This document shows, piece after piece, positions 1-5,496 of a DNA stretch of 6,893 nt. Made by a program: the position numbers and the translations under genes. This DNA comes from Micrococcaceae bacterium UBA6021 (lineage in GTDB: Bacteria; Actinomycetota; Actinomycetes; Actinomycetales; Micrococcaceae), in the NCBI GenBank assembly GCA_002427975.1, contig DIZT01000120.1, positions 3,830 to 10,722 on the forward strand, in the 5' to 3' direction. Each line of letters starts with the position of its first letter. Positions within the stretch are counted from its first letter, which is position 1. Under the pieces are notes generated by a model that did not search any database, was not told where the DNA came from, and saw only the letters and a list, made by a program, of their open reading frames with translations.

Positions 1-22
1 CACATTGTGCACATTGTGCACA
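1..22. repeat. Tandem 9-bp repeat carrying two TGTGCACA palindromes
   Basis: CACATTGTG occurs twice back to back (1-9 and 10-18) and is followed by CACAC. As a result the perfect 8-bp palindrome TGTGCACA appears at 6-13 and again at 15-22, nine bases apart. Short palindromes of this kind are typical of dimeric regulator sites (GntR and related families), so this could be an operator for a gene to the left of the window. No gene is visible on that side, so the role is inference only. Confidence 0.3.
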
Positions 23-230
23 CCCCGTTTTTCTGAACATTCACTCCATACCAGCACCCGCCCGGCTCCGACCCCACTGACTGGCATCCCGCGCCTTGAA
101 CCAGGAGAGTGTTCGTTGAACGCGGCGCCGCAAGGGGCTCCGGGCAGATGCCTCAGGCTGCCTGGCCAACAGCGAACTTTACGAGAGGCCCACTCGCATC
201 GCCAGCGCAATCAGTTGGGTGCGTTCTCGA

Positions 231-270
231 TTGAGGTAGGGAGATTCGAACTCCTGACCTTCTCTCATGG
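231..270 (-). other. tRNA 3'-part-like fragment (possible attachment-site remnant)
   Basis: Read on the minus strand, this stretch contains GAAGGTCAGGAGTTCGAATC followed by TCCCTACC. That resembles a variable loop plus a T-arm: the T-loop TTCGAAT is closed by GGAG/CTCC, with an A:C mismatch at the outer T-stem position. I could not build a matching 5' half: upstream minus-strand bases give no clear anticodon stem, no D-arm, and no partner for a TACCTCA acceptor strand, and no CCA follows. It is therefore not called as a functional tRNA. Isolated tRNA 3' parts are often left behind as attachment sites by integrating elements, but no integrase gene is visible, so this is weak. Confidence 0.3.
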
Positions 271-492
271 AACGGCGTGCACCAACGTCTTTCCGCAAGG
301 GCGTGCGGGAGCATGCGGGTTTGCCGCCGGCGTCCACGTGGAGCCTGGATGTCAGCCCGCCGTGCGAGCCCCTCCACGACGATGCGGCGGTCCACTCACG
401 GACCACATCTCGTCAGAGCCAGAAACCGATTACTCATCACACAGCCAAGCGCATCCGGACCTCAAAGAAGTTTGGACACATCCCCCAGCATG

Positions 493-533
493 CTCGTTCC
501 CGCGCTGCAGGCAGCGCTTGCCGGTTGAACGAG
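493..533 (-). terminator. Two-part hairpin after the aconitase gene, candidate terminator
   Basis: An inner stem GCGCTG (502-507) pairs with CAGCGC (512-517) around a 4-base loop. It is nested in an outer 7-bp stem, CTCGTTC (493-499) with GAACGAG (527-533). The structure starts 17 bases beyond the aconitase stop codon in the direction of that gene's transcription. There is no U-tract, which is common for actinobacterial terminators, so termination is an inference from position and stem strength. It could instead protect the 3' end of the mRNA. Confidence 0.45.
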
Positions 534-550
534 ACCGTAGACCAACGTTG

Positions 551-2527
551 TTAAGGATCGCCGGCGTCCCGCGCTCTTCGCTCGCGCAGCCAGGGAATGA
601 GGCCACCCGCAAGGAGCATGTCAACCTGACGGGTGGAGAGAGCGTGCCGCACAGGGTAGACCTCGTCGCGGGTCTCGTTGCGCAGGAGGATCGCCTTGCC
701 GGTCAGGAGCGCCTCGCGTGTGTCTGTCAGCAGGAGCACATCGCCTTGCTGGATGCGTTCGTGGTGGGCGGCATTCGTGAATTCGAGTGCGAGGACGCCG
801 AAGTTGGCCAGGTTCTGCCAGTGGATTCGCGCGAATGAGATGGCCACTACTGCGCGCAGTCCGAGGAAGCGCGGGGTGATCGCGGCGTGCTCCCGCGAGG
901 ATCCCTGGCCGTAGTTGGCGCCGGCGATGACTATGTGGCCGGACGTTTCGCGGGTTTGGGCGGCGCGGGCAGGGTAGGTTTCGTCGATCTGGCTGAAGGT
1001 GAATTCGGCGAGTTTCGGGATGTTGCTGCGGTAGGGCAAGACGCGGGCGCCGGCCGGCAGGATCTCATCGGTCGAGATGTCGTTACCTACGACCAGGGCG
1101 ACGGGTGCCTCGATCCGATCGGCGAGTGGGCCGAAGACCGGGAGCGAGGAGATGTTTTCGCCCTTGACCAGCGACACTTGGGAGGCCTCCTCGGGCGGCA
1201 ACGGATTCTCGAGCATCGTCAGGTTCACGCTGGACACCGCGGGCAGTTCGAGCTCGGGGTACTCCAGGTCGAAGAGCCCCGGCAAATCACGCGGGTCGGT
1301 GATCGTTCCTGTGAGTGCGGCCGCCGCGGCCGTCTCGGGCGAGCACAGGTAGACCGAGTCTTCCCGGGTTCCTGAACGGCCGGGGAAGTTGCGCGGCATG
1401 GTACGCAGGCTGTTCGTTCCGTTCGCGGGAGCCTGACCCATGCCGATGCAGCCCATGCAACCGGACTGATGCAGCCGCGCTCCCGCGCTGATCAAATCGA
1501 AGGTGGCACCCATTTTCGTCAGGTCCTGCAGGATCTGACGCGAGCTGGGATTGACGTCAAAGGACAGGCCGGGGCGGGACTGCCGCCCCTTTGTGATTGC
1601 AGCGACAATCGCAAAATCGCGCAGCCCAGGATTCGCCGATGACCCGATCACGACCTGCGCCACCGGGCGGCCGGCGACCTCCCGCACCGGAACAACATTG
1701 CCCGGCGAGCTGGGGAGGGCGATGAGCGGCTCGATCGCGGAGAGGTCGACTTCCTCGGTCAGGTCGTACGTGGCGTCGGGGTCGGCGAGAAGTTCCGTGA
1801 AGTCGCCCTCGCGCTGCTCGGAGCGCATGAAAGCCCGAACCTGATCGTCGGCCGGGAAAACCGTGGTTGTCGCGCCCAGTTCGGCGCCCATGTTGGCGAT
1901 CACATGCCGGTCCATCGCGGTCAATGTTGTGAGCCCGGGGCCGTGGTACTCGATGATCCGGTTCACGCCACCGTTGACCCCGTGCCGACGCAGCATTTCG
2001 AGAATGACATCCTTGGCGCTGGTCCACGGCGGGAGCTCCCCAGTGAGCCGGACGCCCCAGATCTCCGGCATTTTCAAGTAGAGCGGTTCCCCCGCTATAG
2101 CCAGGGCCACCTCGGTGCCTCCGACGCCGATGGCCAGCATCCCGAGCGAACCCGCTGCCGGGGTGTGGCTGTCGGAGCCGACCATGGTCTTGCCCGGAAT
2201 GCCGAACCGCTGCATGTGGGTTGGGTGAGATACCCCGTTGCCGGCCTTCGAGAACCACAGACCGAACCGGAGACAGGCGGAGCGGAGAAAATCGTGGTCT
2301 TCCGCGTTCTTGCTGTCGTCCTGCAAGAGGTTGTGGTCGACGTACTGGACGGACACTTCGGTGCGTGCGCGGTCGAGCCCCAGGGCCTCCAACTCAAGCA
2401 TGACCAGGGTTCCGGTCGCGTCCTGGGTCAGGGTCTGGTCAATATGCAGACCGACCTCTGACCCGGGAATCATCTCTCCGGTAATCAAATGTGAGGCGAT
2501 GAGCTTCTGGGCGACGTTGTATGCCAT
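551..2527 (-). CDS. acn: Aconitate hydratase family protein, Aquifex-type (short), with altered Fe-S site
   Basis: A 658-residue aconitase homologue of the short Aquifex-type architecture: catalytic domains 1-3 at about residues 1-420, a linker, then the swivel domain at about 465-645. Aconitases interconvert citrate and isocitrate through cis-aconitate in the cytosol using a [4Fe-4S] cluster. Visible family residues are D64-H65, H101, VGSDSHT (116-122), RNFPGR (379-384), CMGC (357-360), GNDISTDEILP (481-491) and GANYGQGSSREHA (536-548), the last including the catalytic serine S543 and R545. The first cluster ligand, normally Cys in GSCTN, is Ser297 (GSSAN, 295-299), so only C357 and C360 of the usual three remain. 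The usual TDHI of the swivel domain reads TDEI. The ATG at 2527 has AAGGA eight bases upstream. It is transcribed away from gntK/gntP. The family assignment is certain; citrate as substrate is probable only, and a related hydroxy-acid hydratase is possible. Confidence 0.93.
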   Translation of the reverse strand: MAYNVAQKLIASHLITGEMIPGSEVGLHIDQTLTQDATGTLVMLELEALGLDRARTEVSVQYVDHNLLQDDSKNAEDHDFLRSACLRFGLWFSKAGNGVSHPTHMQRFGIPGKTMVGSDSHTPAAGSLGMLAIGVGGTEVALAIAGEPLYLKMPEIWGVRLTGELPPWTSAKDVILEMLRRHGVNGGVNRIIEYHGPGLTTLTAMDRHVIANMGAELGATTTVFPADDQVRAFMRSEQREGDFTELLADPDATYDLTEEVDLSAIEPLIALPSSPGNVVPVREVAGRPVAQVVIGSSANPGLRDFAIVAAITKGRQSRPGLSFDVNPSSRQILQDLTKMGATFDLISAGARLHQSGCMGCIGMGQAPANGTNSLRTMPRNFPGRSGTREDSVYLCSPETAAAAALTGTITDPRDLPGLFDLEYPELELPAVSSVNLTMLENPLPPEEASQVSLVKGENISSLPVFGPLADRIEAPVALVVGNDISTDEILPAGARVLPYRSNIPKLAEFTFSQIDETYPARAAQTRETSGHIVIAGANYGQGSSREHAAITPRFLGLRAVVAISFARIHWQNLANFGVLALEFTNAAHHERIQQGDVLLLTDTREALLTGKAILLRNETRDEVYPVRHALSTRQVDMLLAGGLIPWLRERRARDAGDP

Positions 2528-2535
2528 GGTGATTG

Positions 2536-2540
2536 TCCTT
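2536..2540 (-). promoter_or_regulatory. Ribosome binding site of the aconitase gene
   Basis: Minus-strand AAGGA lies 8 bases before the ATG whose first base is 2527. This supports that start, which also matches the natural N-terminus of the family (MAYNVAQKLI). Confidence 0.75.
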
Positions 2541-2774
2541 ACTCGATCGGGCTGCCCGCACAGCTGTCAGGCAAGGAACACAGGCCTCCGGGGCATACCG
2601 ATGTCCCAAACGTAGCCCGGTGATGGCGCCGGTGCCAGTAGTAGGCATCGGACCCTGCGGCTCCGGCTGGCCGGGCCGGCCACGGTTGGCCGTTCTGCGG
2701 TGCGGCCGCACAGCGACGCCGGCCGGTCCACGGCAGAGAGCGCAGGCCTGGAAGTATTGACAACAATGACCGGA

Positions 2775-2794
2775 GATTCACCAGCTGTCAGCTG
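2775..2794. promoter_or_regulatory. Candidate operator: GATTCA followed by a CAGCTG-T-CAGCTG palindrome
   Basis: Positions 2782-2794 form a perfect two-fold symmetric 13-mer, CAGCTG on each side of one central base, immediately after GATTCA (2775-2780). The same two words recur beside gntK (GATTCAGCTG at 3074-3083). The recurrence suggests a regulator binding site shared by the divergent units, but the words are short and the match could be chance. Confidence 0.25.
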
Positions 2795-2834
2795 AACCGG
2801 ACAAGTTCGGCTACTCCGGAAATCAGAGACGAAG

Positions 2835-2847
2835 TCCCTGCAAGGGA
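2835..2847. repeat. Small palindrome TCCCT-GCA-AGGGA
   Basis: Five-base arms (2835-2839 and 2843-2847) flank a 3-base centre in the middle of the divergent intergenic region. It is either a weak hairpin or a regulator site, and is listed only as visible symmetry. Confidence 0.25.
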
Positions 2848-3073
2848 TGTCCGGCCTAGCGCATGCGTGACGAACCGACCGAAAACCCCGGAACGGAACC
2901 GCGGAACCGGATCCCGCGCTGCGCCTTAGTGGCCAACCGAATTCAACCGCCGGCAACCTCCGTGACGGGGGGATCGAGAGCCCGCATCGGTACGCGAAAT
3001 TTGCGTCCCATTACCTTCACACATCTCAACGGTCTCATCTGCTTCCGAACCACACCGCCATAGTCACCCCGTG

Positions 3074-3090
3074 GATTCAGCTGCGATTCA
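3074..3090 (+). promoter_or_regulatory. GATTCA direct repeat at 11-bp spacing upstream of gntK
   Basis: GATTCA occurs at 3074-3079 and 3085-3090. The 11-bp period puts both copies on the same face of the helix, ending 38 bases before the preferred gntK start. A third copy lies at 2775 on the acn side. A role as regulator half-sites is inferred from position and spacing only. Confidence 0.22.
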
Positions 3091-3128
3091 CTATGGCACT
3101 GATGCCCCGGTGCTGCCAAGATGGCACC

Positions 3129-3692
3129 ATGGACACCCCGGGCCTGGCGACGCCTGCTCTGACCGAACCGGTCGTACTGGTTGTCATGGGCGTGTCCGGC
3201 TGCGGCAAATCCACAGTTGCCGCCCTTCTTGCAGGGCGGCTCGGCTGGGCCTTCGAGGAAGGCGATGCCCTTCACCCCCAAACAAATATCGACAAGATGG
3301 CCGCGGGACATCCACTCACGGATGAGGACAGATATCCCTGGCTGGAGAAGGTTGCCGAGTGGGTCGACCAGAGGCTGGCACATGGGGAGAACGGCGTCAT
3401 CACCTGTTCGGCGCTCAAACGGACTTACCGAAGCATCATCAACCGCCGGGGCTCCGGTGTCGTCTTCGTTTTTCTGTCTGGGTCCCCCGAGACCATCAGC
3501 GCACGGCTGGCAGAACGCCACGGCCATTTCATGCCCGCGAGTATGCTGGCGAGCCAGTTCGCAGACCTCGAGGAACCATCCCAAGATGAGCCCGGAATCC
3601 GGATCGACGTTGGCCCGGCCCCAGGGGCGATTGCCCAACAAATCATGGACAAGTTCGGCCTGCGGCCGAGCGGAACAGGACGAGAACCATGA
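3129..3692 (+). CDS. gntK: Gluconokinase
   Basis: Phosphorylates D-gluconate with ATP to 6-phosphogluconate in the cytosol. Numbered from ATG 3129 (187 residues; family members are usually about 165-180), it shows the Walker A loop GVSGCGKST (21-29), the EGDALHP substrate-loop motif (44-50), NIDKMAAGHPLTDEDRYPWL (53-72), CSALKRTYR (93-101) and the RHGHFMP...QFADLEEP lid region (130-150). All are hallmarks of the GntK/IdnK family. The frame is open from ATG 3093, which would add 12 residues (MALMPRCCQDGT) unlike the family. The 3129 start leaves 20 residues up to the conserved Met-Gly of MGVSG, closer to known proteins. No start has a good ribosome binding site, so a leaderless or weakly initiated mRNA is possible. 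The stop codon overlaps the gntP start (ATGA), so the two genes are translationally coupled in one operon. Confidence 0.93.
   Translation: MDTPGLATPALTEPVVLVVMGVSGCGKSTVAALLAGRLGWAFEEGDALHPQTNIDKMAAGHPLTDEDRYPWLEKVAEWVDQRLAHGENGVITCSALKRTYRSIINRRGSGVVFVFLSGSPETISARLAERHGHFMPASMLASQFADLEEPSQDEPGIRIDVGPAPGAIAQQIMDKFGLRPSGTGREP
3677..3680 (+). promoter_or_regulatory. Ribosome binding site of gntP inside the gntK end
   Basis: AGGA lies 8 bases before ATG 3689. It decides for this start over the in-frame ATG at 3755, which has no Shine-Dalgarno sequence. Confidence 0.6.
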
Positions 3693-5233
3693 ACGGAATC
3701 TCCATCCTCAACAGGCCCCTCGCCGGGGTCGCCACCGACAGCACCACAGACGCGATGAATCAACCATGGAACGGCCATGACACCCAAGTACTTGTCGTGG
3801 CAGCCATCGGGATAGCGATTGTCGTCCTGCTGATCGTCTGGGCGAAGATGCATGCCTTTCTGGCTCTTAGCATCGGGGCCCTCTTCGTCGGCATTGCCTC
3901 CGGTATCGCGCTGGACAAGGTGACCACCTCCTACGAAAACGGCGTCGGCGGTGTGCTGGGCTACGTCGGAGTCCTCATCGCACTGGGAGCGATGCTGGGT
4001 AAGCTGTTGGCCGATTCCGGCGGTGCGGACAAGATCGTGGACACACTTCTCCATGGCCGGCCGGCGACGCTGCCCTGGAAGATGGCACTTATCGCTGGCA
4101 TCATAGGCATCCCCATGTTTTTCGAGATCGGGCTCGTGCTGCTCATACCCGTCGTGATGCTCGCTGTGCACCGTTCCAAAGGTCCTGCAATGCTGCTTGG
4201 CATCCCCGCCCTGGCTGGCCTGTCGGTGCTCCACGGATTCATCCCGCCACACCCCGGTCCGCTGGCGGCGATCGGCATCCTGCACGCCAATGTCGGTGTG
4301 ACTCTTGCCTTCGGCCTCCTGATAGCGGTTCCAAGCGTCATCATCGCTGGTCCCTTGTTTGGCCGTTTCGCCGCACGGATGGTGCCCATTGGCGCCGCTG
4401 GGGCCGGTCTGGCCGTCACTGTCGGATCCTCCGGCGCTGTCGGATCCGACAATGACGGATCCGGCGGGAACCCACAAACCTCCGAGCCCCAGGACCAGGG
4501 TACACAAGCCGCAAGTCTGCGCCGCGACGCGCCCCTGGGTAAGGCACAGGATCCCGAGGCCACCCACAGCCCGTCCTTCACCTGGACCCTGATCACTCTG
4601 CTGTCTCCGTTGGTGCTCATGCTGATCAAGGCCGGGGCGGACATTTGGATGGACAAAGGCGATGCGTTACGGCCGTTGCTGGACTTCATCGGCGATCCGG
4701 TCTTCGCGCTGCTCGTGGCGGTGCTGCTGGCCATGGTCACTTTCGGTACAAGAGTGGGCTTCTCGGCGTCGACTCTGACGAAGAAGATTGGCCAGAGCTT
4801 GTTGCCGATTGTCGGGGTCATGCTCATCGTCGGCGCAGGCGGCGGCTTCAAGCAGGTTCTGGTCGACGGCGGCACCGGAACCGCGATCGCCAAGATCGCC
4901 GTAGCTGCCAGTCTGTCGGCTCTGGTGCTGGGATGGATTATCGCTGTGCTGATTCGTCTGGCCACAGGCTCGGCGACCGTGGCTACCGTAACGGCAGCGG
5001 GCATCATCGCACCCGTGGCAACCGGCCTGGCGCCGGCTCAGTTAGCGCTGGTTGTGCTCGCCATCGGTGCCGGATCGCTGTTCTTTTCCCATGTCAACGA
5101 TGCAGGATTTTGGCTGGTCAAGGAATACTTCGGGCTGACAGTAGGACAAACGATCAAGACGTGGTCCGTCATGGAAACGATAATCTCCCTCGTCGGATTC
5201 GGACTCACATTGCTGCTGTCCGCTGTCGTTTAG
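3689..5233 (+). CDS. gntP: GntP-family gluconate:H+ symporter
   Basis: Integral membrane importer that should bring gluconate (or a related sugar acid) into the cell for the kinase encoded just upstream; the 4-bp ATGA overlap indicates coupled translation. Family signatures are WAKMHAFLALSIGA (51-64), GIPMFFEIGLVLLIPV (140-155), GFIPPHPGPLAA (183-194), GAGGGFKQVL (382-391), RLATGSATVATVTAAGI (423-439) and FSHVNDAGFWLVKEYFGL (466-483). I count roughly 12-14 hydrophobic segments, the first near 33-50. At 514 residues it is longer than the usual 440-460. The excess comes from an N-terminal extension of about 30 residues and a hydrophilic Gly/Ser- then Gln/Pro-rich loop at about 243-295, between two membrane segments, probably cytoplasmic. 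The gene for that loop contains three GGATCC words (4424, 4442, 4457). Other GntP substrates cannot be excluded, but the gntK neighbour makes gluconate the best call. Confidence 0.93.
   Translation: MNGISILNRPLAGVATDSTTDAMNQPWNGHDTQVLVVAAIGIAIVVLLIVWAKMHAFLALSIGALFVGIASGIALDKVTTSYENGVGGVLGYVGVLIALGAMLGKLLADSGGADKIVDTLLHGRPATLPWKMALIAGIIGIPMFFEIGLVLLIPVVMLAVHRSKGPAMLLGIPALAGLSVLHGFIPPHPGPLAAIGILHANVGVTLAFGLLIAVPSVIIAGPLFGRFAARMVPIGAAGAGLAVTVGSSGAVGSDNDGSGGNPQTSEPQDQGTQAASLRRDAPLGKAQDPEATHSPSFTWTLITLLSPLVLMLIKAGADIWMDKGDALRPLLDFIGDPVFALLVAVLLAMVTFGTRVGFSASTLTKKIGQSLLPIVGVMLIVGAGGGFKQVLVDGGTGTAIAKIAVAASLSALVLGWIIAVLIRLATGSATVATVTAAGIIAPVATGLAPAQLALVVLAIGAGSLFFSHVNDAGFWLVKEYFGLTVGQTIKTWSVMETIISLVGFGLTLLLSAVV
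4418..4470 (+). repeat. Imperfect in-frame Gly-Ser repeat inside gntP
   Basis: CGGATCC recurs at 4423, 4441 and 4456, spaced 18 and 15 bases apart. All copies are in the reading frame and give V-GSSGA-V-GSDND-GSGG (residues 245-260). The multiples of three and the shared flanks (TGTCGGATCC twice) suggest the linker grew by slippage or short duplication in a loop that tolerates length change. Confidence 0.55.
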
Positions 5234-5249
5234 TCGAAACACCCGCCGT

Positions 5250-5267
5250 GGACACCCCGGGTGCTCC
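5250..5267 (+). terminator. Weak hairpin after gntP, possible terminator
   Basis: GGA-CACC (5250-5256) can pair with GGTG-TCC (5260-5267, one bulged C) around a CCG loop, 16 bases beyond the gntP stop. There is no T-tract. A second short hairpin, AGCGG/CCGCT, lies at 5282-5296. Neither is strong, and the end of the operon transcript is uncertain. Confidence 0.25.
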
Positions 5268-5375
5268 CGCCATGAATGAGTAGCGGCCACACCGCTGCGG
5301 CCAAGTCGACGAGAAGAGCCACCCGGCCACATAAACGGCCACCAAGAAAGTCCTTAAGTTCGCCCTGTTATGTCG

Positions 5376-5443
5376 CAGGACATCGGTGACAGTTCTGCCT
5401 CAGGACATCGGTGACACTTCGGCGGGTTTTGGTGGTGACACTT
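5376..5443 (+). repeat. Tandem copies of the IS terminal motif at the left end
   Basis: CAGGACATCGGTGACA begins at 5376 and again at 5401, a 25-bp period; the two copies then read GTTCTG and CTTCGG. A third, partial copy, GGTGACACTT, lies at 5434-5443. Only one copy is seen at the right end (6878-6890). Repeated sites near an IS end are commonly transposase binding sites; that role is inferred here. Confidence 0.7.
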
Positions 5444-5486
5444 TTCGAGGGGTAACACGGCTTTGACCTGCATGGCATGGGACGCC

Positions 5487-5490
5487 GAGG
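5487..5490 (+). promoter_or_regulatory. Ribosome binding site of the transposase
   Basis: GAGG lies 6 bases before GTG 5497. An in-frame TAG at 5491 excludes any earlier start, so GTG 5497 is the natural initiation codon even though it is not ATG. Confidence 0.65.
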
Positions 5491-5496
5491 TAGCGG

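Larger units (their letters stand above)
1..550. other. Gene-poor region downstream of the aconitase gene
   Basis: About 550 bp without a convincing coding region on either strand. The only long open frame (5-838, plus) runs straight into the antisense strand of the aconitase gene and has the Arg/Pro-rich composition of a chance frame in GC-rich DNA. The stretch holds the start repeat (1-22), a tRNA-like fragment (about 231-270) and a two-part hairpin (493-533). An AGGAG at 103-107 precedes GTG 109 and TTG 116, but neither opens a recognisable protein. Confidence 0.6.
2528..3128. promoter_or_regulatory. Divergent intergenic region between acn and gntK
   Basis: About 600 bp with no supported gene; open frames here are short, Arg/Pro-rich and resemble nothing known. 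The region must hold the promoters of both divergent units. Visible elements are a TTGACA hexamer at 2757-2762 (plus) without a convincing -10 partner at normal spacing, an odd palindrome at 2782-2794, a second one at 2835-2847, and three GATTCA copies at 2775, 3074 and 3085. I could not fix a transcription start for either unit. Confidence 0.5.

Noticed and set aside
5..838. 277-codon open frame on the plus strand
   Set aside because: It overlaps the 3' third of the aconitase gene in antisense, has chance-like Arg/Pro/His-rich composition and no recognisable domain.
2567..2956. 129-codon minus-strand frame in the divergent intergenic region
   Set aside because: It has no family resemblance, is Arg/Pro/Ser-rich, has no ribosome binding site and overlaps the presumed promoter region.
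3093..3128. Upstream ATG start for gntK at 3093
   Set aside because: The extra 12 residues do not resemble the family N-terminus and there is no Shine-Dalgarno sequence; ATG 3129 fits better, though the choice is not certain.
3425..5007. Long antisense frames (380 and 348 codons) opposite gntK-gntP
   Set aside because: These are mirror frames of clearly functional genes in GC-rich DNA, have low-complexity composition and no ribosome binding site.
5284..5345. CGGCCAC repeated three times with uneven spacing, considered as a CRISPR or regulator array
   Set aside because: The unit is only about 7 bp with irregular spacing and no spacers; more likely GC-rich chance repetition.
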